A stretch of 64,000 nt of DNA from Alteromonas_E sp965248545 (GTDB lineage: Bacteria > Pseudomonadota > Gammaproteobacteria > Enterobacterales > Alteromonadaceae), in NCBI GenBank assembly GCA_965248545.1, contig OZ252110.1, positions 2,046,001 through 2,110,000 of the forward strand. Direction: 5' to 3'. The first letter of the stretch is position 1. Each line of letters begins with the position of its first letter. A program made the position numbers and the translations under genes. Below the pieces are notes generated by a model, which worked only from the letters and a program-made list of their open reading frames with translations, was not told where the DNA came from and ran no database searches. Shown here in pieces: positions 16,677-25,804 of the stretch.

Positions 16677-19028
16677 TTAGCTGGTTTCACAGGTATTGCA
16701 GTTTGCTTCGTGCAACCAAGGGGTAATGTCTTGGCTGGGCTGTGGGCGGCTGAGATGAAAACCTTGTGCTGTGGAACAGCCCATGGTTTTCAGTAGTTCA
16801 ACTGATTCAGCATTTTCAACGCCCTCAGCCACGGTACTGAGGCCTAAGTTTTGTGCCATGGCAATCAGTGTTTTAACCATAACTTGGTCTTCACTATTTG
16901 TCGCAAGTTCAAGCACAAAAGCCTTATCAATCTTGATCTCGTCAACGGGCATCTTTTTCAATTGAGCCATGGACGAAAAGCCCGTGCCAAAATCATCGAT
17001 TGATATTTTAATGTTCATCCGACTCAACATATTTAACGCATTTATGGCGATTTCTGGATCACTCATAACGGCACTCTCGGTCACTTCAAGCACAAGTTTT
17101 TCGGGTTCGATTTTATGCGTGGATAACAGTGCTGAAACAGTATGTGGGAGTGATAAATCTGATAGATCGACCGCGGATATGTTCACGGCCATTGCGATAT
17201 CTAACCCCTGTTGTCGCCATTCAGCATGTTGCGTTAGAGCTTTTTCTAACGCCCATTTTGTCACATGGCGAATCGCCCCGGTTTGCTCTGCTAGTGGAAT
17301 GAACTCGTCTGGAGGAATAAATCCGTGCTCGGGATGGATCCAACGGATCAGACATTCAACACTTTCAATGCGGTCAAGGCTTAAGTTGAGTTTTGGTTGG
17401 TAATAAAGAGATAACTGTCCAGCCTCTAGCGCATCTTTCAGTTCACTCATCAAGCGCAGGCGCTGCAAGGAAAAGGTGTTTAATGCGGGCTCGTACAAGG
17501 CGTAGCTATGATGTGTGTCTTTGCAGTGATTGAGCGCAATATCGGCAGCTTGCATGAGTTCACTCGGCTGTTGACCGTGAGCTTTGTATGTAGCACCGCC
17601 AATCGCTACATCGATATCAAGGACAAGCGAATCGAGGACAAATGGGGAGTGAAACAGACTTGCTAACTCGTCCATTAATTGTGCGGTGTTACCATCATTG
17701 TGATCGATTAACGCAAACTCATCGCCGCCTAAGCGGGCAATAAATAAGTTCTCTCGGCAGCCACCTCGCAAGCGCTCTCCTACTTGAACTAACAATTTGT
17801 CTCCGGTCGCATGCCCAATAGTGTCATTAATCTCCTTAAATCGATTAATGTCGACAAGGATTACACTAAAGGCACGATCGGGCTGCTCGGAAATGATGCT
17901 AGCTAAATGTTTAATGAAACTGTTTCTGTTCGGTAACATGGTTACGCTGTCGTAGAATGCTAGCCGTTCTATCTCGCGTTCGCGTTTGATAATACCTTGC
18001 TGCATCGTACTGATTGCTGAGGACAGCGTATTAATTTCACTGGTACTTTGGACCGGAAAATATTCAATTTTTTCGCCTAAACGAATCTTTTCTGTTAGCG
18101 CGACCAATTGTGAAATTGGATTGGTAATGCCATTCGCTATTAGCAGCGCAGCGCCAAACGCAATGACGCTCACGACCACAAGGAGTCCCGAGAGCCTGCC
18201 AAGTAGACTGTAATAGGAAAGATAGGCATTACTTTCGACCGTCGACAGCATTAGGAGAATGTTGGCAGCCTCTTTTTGACCACTTTCACTAATCAAATAG
18301 ATGTAGTGGTCACTGGGTAAATAGCTATCTTTTAGCGCTGGGCTCGCACTTAAATCGACTCCGCTAAATTCATTGATGATGGCGTCAGAGTAACTTGAAG
18401 CAATAAATTGCGTTTGCTCACCGTTGTCTAATAATAAGCTAACCCCCATCGTTGTCAGGCGCATCAATTCTTCATTGATGAGAGAGCGTGCGTTTTTGGC
18501 AAAAACCAGCCATGCCATAGGATTACGCGAACGAGGTGTATTTTTTACCCCAACAGATTTGGCAAGATAGATCTCGTTATTTACGGTGATCCAGGTGACT
18601 CCTGGTTGACTGAGAGATTCTGTCCCGCTTACATCGAAACTGGCGAAACCATTGGAATGGGTGAATAGCTCTTGTGCATCACCTACGACTGCAAATTCGT
18701 CCGCCTCGAATCGGTCGGCGAAATTCTGCATGGCGACCTGCAATGACTCGATGTCAGTGTCAGCTCTCAATATTAAGCGTTTAACGCTATGATTATTCGA
18801 CATTGTGGTAGCAGACTCTGCCAGAGCATTAGCCTCTTCGCGCAAATGCTCCTTAATGACAGTTGTGGACACTTGTGCATAGGTTTGCAGGAGACCGGTT
18901 GAATGCCTAAATGTTGCCGTTTGAACGATGTATAGCGTGAAGACAACAATCACCACGACGATAGAAAGAAAGCTGATCAGCAATTTAGTTCGAAGCGCCA
19001 TGCCCGCGATGTGTTTAGCGTTAGTCAT
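16677..19028 (-). CDS. Dual GGDEF/EAL c-di-GMP sensor protein
   Basis: Membrane sensor of about 783 aa with an N-terminal transmembrane helix (LLISFLSIVVVIVVFTLYIV), a periplasmic Cache-like domain, a second helix, a HAMP linker (ITNPISQLVALTEKI), then GGDEF and EAL domains. GGDEF has RLGGDEF; EAL retains the ECLIRW, NIS, EVTES, DDFGTG, IKID and AEGVEN motifs, so both synthesis and hydrolysis of c-di-GMP are possible. ATG 19028 overlaps the stop of the cupredoxin gene by 8 bp and has AAGGA upstream; it was preferred to 19061. The overlap implies translational coupling to the cupredoxin. Confidence 0.9.
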   Translation of the reverse strand: MTNAKHIAGMALRTKLLISFLSIVVVIVVFTLYIVQTATFRHSTGLLQTYAQVSTTVIKEHLREEANALAESATTMSNNHSVKRLILRADTDIESLQVAMQNFADRFEADEFAVVGDAQELFTHSNGFASFDVSGTESLSQPGVTWITVNNEIYLAKSVGVKNTPRSRNPMAWLVFAKNARSLINEELMRLTTMGVSLLLDNGEQTQFIASSYSDAIINEFSGVDLSASPALKDSYLPSDHYIYLISESGQKEAANILLMLSTVESNAYLSYYSLLGRLSGLLVVVSVIAFGAALLIANGITNPISQLVALTEKIRLGEKIEYFPVQSTSEINTLSSAISTMQQGIIKREREIERLAFYDSVTMLPNRNSFIKHLASIISEQPDRAFSVILVDINRFKEINDTIGHATGDKLLVQVGERLRGGCRENLFIARLGGDEFALIDHNDGNTAQLMDELASLFHSPFVLDSLVLDIDVAIGGATYKAHGQQPSELMQAADIALNHCKDTHHSYALYEPALNTFSLQRLRLMSELKDALEAGQLSLYYQPKLNLSLDRIESVECLIRWIHPEHGFIPPDEFIPLAEQTGAIRHVTKWALEKALTQHAEWRQQGLDIAMAVNISAVDLSDLSLPHTVSALLSTHKIEPEKLVLEVTESAVMSDPEIAINALNMLSRMNIKISIDDFGTGFSSMAQLKKMPVDEIKIDKAFVLELATNSEDQVMVKTLIAMAQNLGLSTVAEGVENAESVELLKTMGCSTAQGFHLSRPQPSQDITPWLHEANCNTCETS

Positions 19029-19665
19029 ATTGATTGAATCCTTCAACCGCATCATACTCAACTAAGCTAGGTAGCAATGCTTCGGTTAACTGAATCGTGA
19101 CGCTATTTGCAGAGGCTTCGACTGTTAGCGAGGTAGCTTGGTCATTATCACTAATACGTGGGTGCCAAACAGAAATACTAAAGCTACCCTCTGGTAGCAC
19201 AAGGGAACCTTTCCCTTGAGGGTTTGTTTGAGTAAAAAAAGGAGTATCGGCGACGTATATGTAGCCGAGCATCCAGTCGTGAACGTTACAGCCCAATTCT
19301 ACGACACCCGCTCGGTCAAACAACAATGGTTCAACTTCCAGTTCACTGTACAACTGAAGTTCAAAGTTTTTGGCCGGAGAGAAAGAATAAACGTGGTGCT
19401 GAACACTGTCTGAATTAGGGAAGCTCACACGAGTGCCTTTTTGCACAATCAGAGTGTGCGGAACAAATTGACGGTTAATTTGGTCCATCACAGCGTCGAG
19501 GCTTTTTTGTTCCGCCGCAGCCGGATGCTGCTCTGACGTGGCAAGTACCGCGATATTGTTTAGTGGTTGTCCATCCTTATCCAGCACGGTCACTTCAAAT
19601 GCCCATGTATTGAGGGTGAACAAAGCGGACAAGACGATACTTGGGAGCGCGGTTCGAGTCAGCAT
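19021..19665 (-). CDS. Periplasmic cupredoxin-like (plastocyanin/azurin fold) protein
   Basis: About 214 aa starting at ATG 19665 with AAGGA at 6-nt spacing; N-terminal signal peptide ending near TWAF. A type-1 copper site is visible: His in SVQHHVYSFSP, then Cys-x2-His-x2-Met in LGCNVHDWM. Proteins like this are often labelled methylamine utilisation protein, but no methylamine genes are nearby, so that label is not supported. First gene of the three-gene operon with the GGDEF/EAL protein and the barrel protein. A role in redox or copper sensing is inference. Confidence 0.82.
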   Translation of the reverse strand: MLTRTALPSIVLSALFTLNTWAFEVTVLDKDGQPLNNIAVLATSEQHPAAAEQKSLDAVMDQINRQFVPHTLIVQKGTRVSFPNSDSVQHHVYSFSPAKNFELQLYSELEVEPLLFDRAGVVELGCNVHDWMLGYIYVADTPFFTQTNPQGKGSLVLPEGSFSISVWHPRISDNDQATSLTVEASANSVTIQLTEALLPSLVEYDAVEGFNQYD

Positions 19666-19815
19666 AAACAATCCTTAGCGTGGAGGCCTCAGCTAGATGT
19701 CCTAATAAGAACGGTTAACTAGCGAAAAAATTGCACCACAGTCAGCATAGCAGTTATTCATCACTTGCCACAAAAATTGTAACCAGATGAGCAACTTAAA
19801 GCCGGGATTTTAACG

Positions 19816-20706
19816 TTATTGGATTTCAGTCTGAATGGCTTCTCGTATGCTTTGAGCAACGTCCTGAGGGAGGTATTTAGTGTGCGCGTCTAAAAAAGCA
19901 GGCTCTCGATAAAGCTGCGCAATGATTTGGTTGACCGACTGGATGAGGTTTTGGCCAATGTCAGTGTTCGGACAAATAATATGACCACTGACAATGCGGG
20001 GATTGTTTGCAATCGGATATCGTCTGACCTCCAACGGGATGTTATCCCCAAAATGACGATAAATAGCAGAAGGAAAAATCAATGCGAAATCGGCGCGACC
20101 TTGGACAAATAGCTGCATAAAACGGGCGTAGTAGACCTCATTTGACAATTCGATCACTTGTGAGTCACGCAATCCTTTTATGTCAAGGTCAATGCGTTCG
20201 CCATAAGAATAATGTCGGGGTAACACAATGGCTGCGTCTTGATAGTGTTGTAAGACCTCGCTGATACTGATGACTGCCCCTTGTTCATCTAGCAACGTTT
20301 GGGGGACTGGTTCGAGGCGACTGAGTTGAAACAGCTGCTGAGTATGAAAAAAGTTGAGCGGTAAAGAGTATTGATATTTTGCTCGCCTTTCTGGCGTTTC
20401 GATTTTATTAATTACGCACACATTTGATGCGTTATCCATGACTTGAAATGAGCGGTTGAGCGGCACATTTAAAATCGGTTGCTTAAAACCCAAACGGTCC
20501 ATCAACATCTGCGCGGTATCAACAGAGGTTGAGAACGGTCTGAAGTCCTCTTGGTTTACTCGGCCGGTGAGGTGAAAGTCGTCAGAGTGAAATGCTAAAT
20601 CATGCTCATCCGAGCTCGCTTCGGCTGCTGTGGCAGCGAAGACTGAGAGTATAAAAAGCGAAAATATCAACAGGCTTTTAAGGCCGGTATAGCGATATTG
20701 GAACAC
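19816..20706 (-). CDS. Periplasmic substrate-binding-like protein of unknown ligand
   Basis: 296 aa with a signal peptide (LLIFSLFILSVFAATAAEA). The rest looks like an uncharacterised periplasmic binding-protein family related to polar amino-acid binding proteins: PFSTSVDTAQMLMDRLG, VCVINKIETPERRAKYQYS and RADFALIFPSAIYRHFG are consistent with a two-lobe fold. Same strand as the cupredoxin operon, which starts 150 bp further downstream; it may be in the same transcript but the gap is large. No transporter subunits are nearby, so a sensory role is possible. Confidence 0.7.
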   Translation of the reverse strand: MFQYRYTGLKSLLIFSLFILSVFAATAAEASSDEHDLAFHSDDFHLTGRVNQEDFRPFSTSVDTAQMLMDRLGFKQPILNVPLNRSFQVMDNASNVCVINKIETPERRAKYQYSLPLNFFHTQQLFQLSRLEPVPQTLLDEQGAVISISEVLQHYQDAAIVLPRHYSYGERIDLDIKGLRDSQVIELSNEVYYARFMQLFVQGRADFALIFPSAIYRHFGDNIPLEVRRYPIANNPRIVSGHIICPNTDIGQNLIQSVNQIIAQLYREPAFLDAHTKYLPQDVAQSIREAIQTEIQ

Positions 20707-20813
20707 TTAATTTAACACTCCTCTTTTACTCAAAAACGCGATCCGATACGAGTCTATATGAGTTCGTAGATCACATTTTTAACCTCACCAATAAAACAAT
20801 CGCCAGTGGTCAG

Positions 20814-22763
20814 CTAGCGAGTTTGCAAAAAGTATAGTGTATCGCTAAGAAATATCTTGCGGGTTTTTTCTTGACTAAACCAATGGTCGCCACCGGGAGT
20901 GGATACTAAATACACTTGCTCATGCCCCAGGTTTTTAAGTCGTGCATACATTCGTTCCGACTGTTTGTAGCGGACAACTGTATCTAATTTACCGTGAAAC
21001 AATAACAGCGGTAACGTTGATTCACTGACTTTCTCTAGCGGCGATATAGATGCAAGGTTGTCATTCGTGATATCTCCTTTGTAGTACTGCTGGGCAAATT
21101 GTTCATATAGGTTTTTGTCATGTAACCATCGCCGAAGCTTCTCAACTTCTAACATTTGTTTGATACTACTGATCCCGGCAAAGGAAACGGCACATCTGTA
21201 TAGGCTTTGGGCCTCGACAGCCGCAAGCATTGACACGTAACCACCGTAACTACCGCCGAAAATACAGGGCTTTTTATCAGCGACTAAACCACTATCTAGA
21301 ACCGCTTTCGTTCCTTCATAAATGTCGCGTTGAGTCAATCTGCCCCATTGACCATAGCCTGCGTCCTCAAAATCTTCGCCATAACCGGTGGAAGCACGAA
21401 AATTGGGTTGGTAGACGGCATAACCATTGGCGACAAAGAAGTCACGTAACCAGTCAAAATCAGCGTCATAGCGGCTGAAAGGACCACCATGGGCCATTAC
21501 GAGCAATTCCGGTTTGCCATCTATGGTTTTGGGAAGGGTTAGATATCCGGGGATGGATAAGCCATCTGAAGATTCGAAAGTATATGCTTCGGAGGTACCA
21601 AGCATTTCAGCATGAATTACCGGGTAAGCTGCGCCGAGACTGGAAATTTGTTGCTGTCCACGATCATACAAGTAGTAATCCGTAGCGAAATCCCCACCGC
21701 TGACCTCAAAGGTAAATAACTGGCGATCTTTTGAGTAGCTTAAGATAGAAATTTGAGCGTTCTCAAATGTTGCTTGTAAAGCGGCGTAAATGGACGCCAG
21801 TTCTTTATCAAACACATAATGTTGCTCATACCAATCTCGGACAACCGATGCACCAACGATTGCACCTGTGTGCAGGTCGCGTAGACTCGTTTCTGCAATC
21901 TCAAATTCATCAAATGTGAGGACTGGTTCAAGAGGTCCTTGGAGATTGTCTTTCGAAACGCGATAAATACCGCCAACACTGTTTTGATCGCGTGCGAACA
22001 CGAGTGCGCTATCTTGTTGAACGGATATGACCGCGGGTGTGTCATTGGAAGCGTCTGGATTAAATTCAGCAGTTGTGTACTGGTCAGTATCTGGAGAGCG
22101 CCAAAAAGTGTCATAGCGGTCATTGTTATCGTTGTATCGCTGATAGCCTACAAACTCACCTTCATCATCGATGATCCAACCAACACCATTGCCGTCTGGA
22201 CGGTAGGATGATTCCAACAATTCGTGTTTGCCGGTCATCACATTTAGTTTAAATAAGCCCTCACTGTAGGGCGCTTGCCAGTTGCTTCGATAGGTATTTG
22301 ACATCAGAACATGCTCTGGGTCTTTAGGTAACATGTGCTCAAATACTGCCGGGTAGTAATTGAACAGATAACGCCTTCCGTCAAACGGCCAGATGGCCTC
22401 CCCGTTAAGGGTATTCAGTATTGCTGTGCGGTGGTAAGTCTCCCATCGACGTTCCTGTTTATGGAAGTATGGCACTGTAAGATAGAACATTAGGCGCTCG
22501 TCATTCGCCCACACAATTTCGCGCAATTGCCCTTCATTGATGGCAAATACTATCGGCTTGGTTTTGGCACCGGAAATATCTTGAACAACAATCGCATAGT
22601 TACCTTGTGTTTGTTTGAGATAAGCTAATTTACCGCCACTTGGCGATACCTTCATGGACTTAAACTGGGGTAACGACCCAAAAGCATCAACTAATGGCTC
22701 TTCTGATGATAATGCGGACGGAATGGTGAAAATTAAAACGAGAATACAGACGAAGTACTTCAT
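20814..22763 (-). CDS. S9 family prolyl oligopeptidase-like serine peptidase
   Basis: 649 aa, secreted (signal peptide MKYFVCILVLIFTIPSALSS). N-terminal seven-bladed propeller domain (to about residue 400), then an alpha/beta hydrolase domain. The nucleophile is in FGGSYGGYVS, the aspartate in HGKLDTVV and the histidine in GGDHWFS, so the triad is complete. Related to acylaminoacyl-peptidases and dipeptidyl peptidases that cut short peptides; marine bacteria have many paralogues. Divergent from the CNNM gene across 175 bp. Exact substrate unknown. Confidence 0.9.
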   Translation of the reverse strand: MKYFVCILVLIFTIPSALSSEEPLVDAFGSLPQFKSMKVSPSGGKLAYLKQTQGNYAIVVQDISGAKTKPIVFAINEGQLREIVWANDERLMFYLTVPYFHKQERRWETYHRTAILNTLNGEAIWPFDGRRYLFNYYPAVFEHMLPKDPEHVLMSNTYRSNWQAPYSEGLFKLNVMTGKHELLESSYRPDGNGVGWIIDDEGEFVGYQRYNDNNDRYDTFWRSPDTDQYTTAEFNPDASNDTPAVISVQQDSALVFARDQNSVGGIYRVSKDNLQGPLEPVLTFDEFEIAETSLRDLHTGAIVGASVVRDWYEQHYVFDKELASIYAALQATFENAQISILSYSKDRQLFTFEVSGGDFATDYYLYDRGQQQISSLGAAYPVIHAEMLGTSEAYTFESSDGLSIPGYLTLPKTIDGKPELLVMAHGGPFSRYDADFDWLRDFFVANGYAVYQPNFRASTGYGEDFEDAGYGQWGRLTQRDIYEGTKAVLDSGLVADKKPCIFGGSYGGYVSMLAAVEAQSLYRCAVSFAGISSIKQMLEVEKLRRWLHDKNLYEQFAQQYYKGDITNDNLASISPLEKVSESTLPLLLFHGKLDTVVRYKQSERMYARLKNLGHEQVYLVSTPGGDHWFSQEKTRKIFLSDTLYFLQTR

Positions 22764-22859
22764 ATCCCTACTTAAAACAAAATCCTTTCGCTTATATTAA
22801 CGCGCTTAGATAGATGCAAGCAATGCATCGAATAGGAGTTTTTCTGGAATCAAGTGTCA

Positions 22860-22910
22860 GTTAAATTAGTCTCATTTAACGCTTGAACACAACACAATAG
22901 ACCGCATAAT
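22860..22910 (+). promoter_or_regulatory. Promoter and adjacent dyad before the CNNM gene
   Basis: TTGAAC (22883-22888), 16-nt spacer, CATAAT (22905-22910) gives a good sigma-70 match 29 bp before the ATG. Directly upstream is a perfect inverted repeat GTTAAAT-N7-ATTTAAC (22860-22880), a possible regulator site in this divergent region. Confidence 0.5.
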
Positions 22911-22938
22911 ACTCTTTCATACAGGCAAGGTTACTAAT

Positions 22939-24003
22939 ATGCTGCTGCTTACAATTTATGTTCTTATTGCGCTTGGGTTTTCGTTTTTGTGCTCAATCGC
23001 TGAAGCCGTTATTTTGAGTATCTCTCCGGCCTACATTTCTTCATTGAAGCACAAACAGCGTCCATCTGGTCAACTACTAGAGAAGCTTAGTTCGAATATC
23101 AATCAACCTTTGGCAGCGATTCTGACGTTAAACACGATTGCCCACACAATGGGGGCCGCCGGAGCTGGTGCTCAAGCGGCTGCGGTTTTTGGTGATGCAT
23201 ACCTTGGCGTCATTTCCGCGGTGTTAACACTTCTAATTCTGGTATTTTCAGAAATTATCCCAAAGACACTGGGTGCGACTTTTTGGCGTCAGCTGGCACC
23301 CGCGACAGCTTATTTTTTGAAATACCTCATTGTGTTGCTTTATCCCTTCGTCAAAATGTCTGAGTGGCTCACCAAAGGTTTTAAGGAAGACAGCCCGCTG
23401 CGAGGACTGAATCGCACTGAATTACAATTGATGGCCAAATTGTCAGCAGACGAAGGGCAATTGGCGACTCAAGAGGTCGCATTCGTACAAAACGTGTTAA
23501 ACCTGCACAACCTTCAGGTTAAACAAGCCGTTACCCATAGGACGCGAATTTTTTCGATTGACGAAGACACGACCGTCGAAGCCTTTTTTCACAAACACAC
23601 CGGTATTGAATACTCGCGGATACCCATTTACGAAGATCACGACAGTGAAAAGATCACTGGGTATGTTATGCGCTCAGATTTACTCGTCGCACAGGCGCGA
23701 GGCAATGGTAATAAAACGTTGAAGGAATACGTGAAGCCATTGGTTACGCTACTAGATACGATGCCACTCTCTGCAACATTCAACTACTTTATCGAGAATC
23801 ATGTGCACATGCTGCTGGTGGTCGATGAGTACGGCGGTATCGTTGGTATCTTAACCCTCGAAGATTTGCTCGAAAAATTACTAGGTGTCGACATTATCGA
23901 TGAAAAAGACAATACCGTCAGTATGAAAAAATTGGCGAGAATCGTGTCAAAACGACAAGAAAAGCTACTGGCTGAAGCCCACTCTAAAAAACAAGAAGAG
24001 TAA
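22939..24003 (+). CDS. CNNM/CBS-domain inner-membrane protein (hemolysin C / CorC-like family)
   Basis: 354 aa. The N-terminal CNNM (DUF21) domain has about four hydrophobic segments (LLLTIYVLIALGFSFLCSIAEA, LGVISAVLTLLILVFSEIIPKT, ATAYFLKYLIVLLYPFV) with the typical SEIIPKTLGA motif. Then two CBS modules (about 200-315), including LLVVDEYGGIVGILTLEDLLE. The C-terminal CorC_HlyC domain is absent, so it is a short version. Such proteins are linked to Mg/Co transport, but the substrate cannot be read from sequence. Convergent with the zinc-finger gene. Confidence 0.88.
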   Translation: MLLLTIYVLIALGFSFLCSIAEAVILSISPAYISSLKHKQRPSGQLLEKLSSNINQPLAAILTLNTIAHTMGAAGAGAQAAAVFGDAYLGVISAVLTLLILVFSEIIPKTLGATFWRQLAPATAYFLKYLIVLLYPFVKMSEWLTKGFKEDSPLRGLNRTELQLMAKLSADEGQLATQEVAFVQNVLNLHNLQVKQAVTHRTRIFSIDEDTTVEAFFHKHTGIEYSRIPIYEDHDSEKITGYVMRSDLLVAQARGNGNKTLKEYVKPLVTLLDTMPLSATFNYFIENHVHMLLVVDEYGGIVGILTLEDLLEKLLGVDIIDEKDNTVSMKKLARIVSKRQEKLLAEAHSKKQEE

Positions 24004-24023
24004 TTTCACAACGCAAACTAGTA

Positions 24024-24356
24024 CTAATTTGCACAATGAGCACAATAACGTGTCATTGGCGAAACATCGGGCCGAGATTCATCGAGAAATGCCCCACATC
24101 GCTTACAAGTCAAATCATCACAATGCGTAAGATGCTCCTCATTGATCACGCGGGTAAGTGCCTCACTTGCGTGTTCGATTGCTAGGCACAGATCATAGCG
24201 TTGTTGATCCACATCTTGTTTGTCAGTCAGCAGGATTAGCTGTTCAACTAGCGATTGCAGCTCTTTTTCGAGGAGGCGGCGTCGGTCATTGAGATAATCA
24301 TGGTATTGAGAAGTCGCCATTGCACTTTTGGTATTCACACTTTCGGTAGCTAGCAT
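24024..24356 (-). CDS. Small TraR/DksA-like zinc-finger protein
   Basis: 110 aa. The N-terminal half is predicted to be a helical hairpin (YHDYLNDRRRLLEKELQSL then a second helix), and the C-terminus has two Cys pairs, CKRCG and CAHC, typical of a four-cysteine zinc site. This resembles TraR/DksA proteins that enter the RNA polymerase secondary channel, but the spacing between the pairs and the lack of a clear acidic tip make this tentative. ATG 24356 has GAGGAAG upstream. A genuine dksA is elsewhere in the window (44160-44609), so this would be a second, divergent member. Confidence 0.68.
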   Translation of the reverse strand: MLATESVNTKSAMATSQYHDYLNDRRRLLEKELQSLVEQLILLTDKQDVDQQRYDLCLAIEHASEALTRVINEEHLTHCDDLTCKRCGAFLDESRPDVSPMTRYCAHCAN

Positions 24357-24538
24357 TATCGCTTCCTCATCAACAGCTTTATTGATTTAGCGCAAATATT
24401 GCACAATTAATTATTCAAAAAATTTGAATGTTTGATTGAGATTGTTCCGCTAACAATAAAATCGTCCTTCGTTATTATTGACTTCAAGCAATACGAAATG
24501 TGTTGAAATAATTTGATTTAATATTTGAGGATGAAAAC

Positions 24539-25024
24539 ATGAATACTGCAACGATTACAAAACTATTGAGCTCTGACGCTTCACTTGCACCTTTAGCATT
24601 GCGCCTATCTGCCGGTATTATTTTTGCTGCGCATGGCGCACAAAAATTATTCGGTTGGTTTGGCGGGTATGGTTTGGAAGGAACGGGTCAATGGATGGCA
24701 TCGATTGGCTTAGAGCCTGGTTACCTAATGGCACTGTTAGCGGGTAGTGCTGAATTCTTTGGTGGCTTGGCGTTAATCCTCGGTGTTTTAACTCGACCTG
24801 CCGCGTTAGCGCTTGCCGGTACGATGGTTGTCGCGATAGTGACTGTTCACTTACAAAATGGTTTGTTCATGAGCAACAACGGCTATGAGTTTGGTCTGAG
24901 TTTGCTGGCGATTTCCGTCGCATTGGTATTCTCAGGAGCGGGTCGTTTTGCTATCGATAATGTGCTTGCAGATGTGATTGGCAAGCGTGGTTTGCAGTCT
25001 AACGCAGATGGGGAGGTAGCCTAA
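24539..25024 (+). CDS. DoxX family membrane protein
   Basis: 161 aa, four hydrophobic segments; the beginning LRLSAGIIFAAHGAQKLFGWFGG and GSAEFFGGLALILGVLTR are characteristic of DoxX/SURF4-like proteins (thiol-stress related complexes in some bacteria). TTGAGGATG precedes the ATG. Its TAA overlaps the ATG of the pirin gene by one base, so the two are coupled. The upstream 180 bp (24357-24538) is AT-rich and probably holds the promoter; no single best match was found. Confidence 0.88.
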   Translation: MNTATITKLLSSDASLAPLALRLSAGIIFAAHGAQKLFGWFGGYGLEGTGQWMASIGLEPGYLMALLAGSAEFFGGLALILGVLTRPAALALAGTMVVAIVTVHLQNGLFMSNNGYEFGLSLLAISVALVFSGAGRFAIDNVLADVIGKRGLQSNADGEVA

Positions 25025-25719
25025 TGATTTCAATCCGACGTTCACAAGAGCGCGGCAGAGCCAGCTTCGGCTGGCTTAATAGTCGCCATACTTTTTCTTT
25101 TGGGCAATATTATGATCCAGCCCATATGGGGGTTTCGGCACTACGGGTTATCAATGATGACTCGGTAACACCGGGTGCGGGTTTTGGTACCCATGGTCAT
25201 AGTGATATGGAGATCATCAGTTTAGTGACCCAAGGGGAGATGGTGCATAAGGACAGTGAAGGCCACGAGCAAGTCTTACCCGCCGGTGAATTCCAGTTAA
25301 TGTCCGCAGGGAGTGGAATTATGCACAGTGAGTATAACGCCTCGAGTACCGAACCATTGCACTTCTTGCAAATTTGGATTCAGCCTAACCAAAGAGGAGG
25401 CTCGCCGGGCTATCAACAGAAAGCGTTTGACTTAAGCGAGGCTATTACACCGGTGATTACACCTGATGGACGAGATGGAACATTGATGATCAAACAGGAT
25501 GCAACGGTCAATCATGTTAACTTGTCTGCTGGTCAGACGGTTTCCGCCGAATTAAATGAGGCGCGTACTTATTATGTACACGTGATTGAAGGGCAGTTGA
25601 GCATTGATGGTCAAGCTCTCAACGCTGGAGACGGTGCGACACTGGAGCAGTTAAACCAGGCAACCCTGAGCAACGCTGAGGAGACTATTACCAAAGCCAT
25701 TTTGTTTGACCTACCATAA
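25024..25719 (+). CDS. Pirin family protein
   Basis: 231 aa, two cupin domains. The N-terminal cupin keeps the metal-ligand pattern (GFGTHGHSDMEIISLV and later SGIMHSEYNA), with the HPHRGFET-like region varied to HGHSDMEI as in YhaK-type pirins. Pirins are iron-binding and some oxidise quercetin, but activity here is unproven. It is translationally coupled to doxX and followed 85 bp later by a LysR regulator on the same strand, a common neighbourhood. Confidence 0.88.
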   Translation: MISIRRSQERGRASFGWLNSRHTFSFGQYYDPAHMGVSALRVINDDSVTPGAGFGTHGHSDMEIISLVTQGEMVHKDSEGHEQVLPAGEFQLMSAGSGIMHSEYNASSTEPLHFLQIWIQPNQRGGSPGYQQKAFDLSEAITPVITPDGRDGTLMIKQDATVNHVNLSAGQTVSAELNEARTYYVHVIEGQLSIDGQALNAGDGATLEQLNQATLSNAEETITKAILFDLP

Positions 25720-25804
25720 CGTGAACCACAAAGCTTGTTGGTCGATTTGCGACTAGCAGGCTTTGTTTGCATACTTAGTCCAACTCATTTCATTCAGTGT
25801 CACT

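Noticed and set aside
19021..19665. Methylamine utilisation function for the cupredoxin
   Set aside because: Only the fold and copper ligands are seen; none of the methylamine dehydrogenase genes is present.
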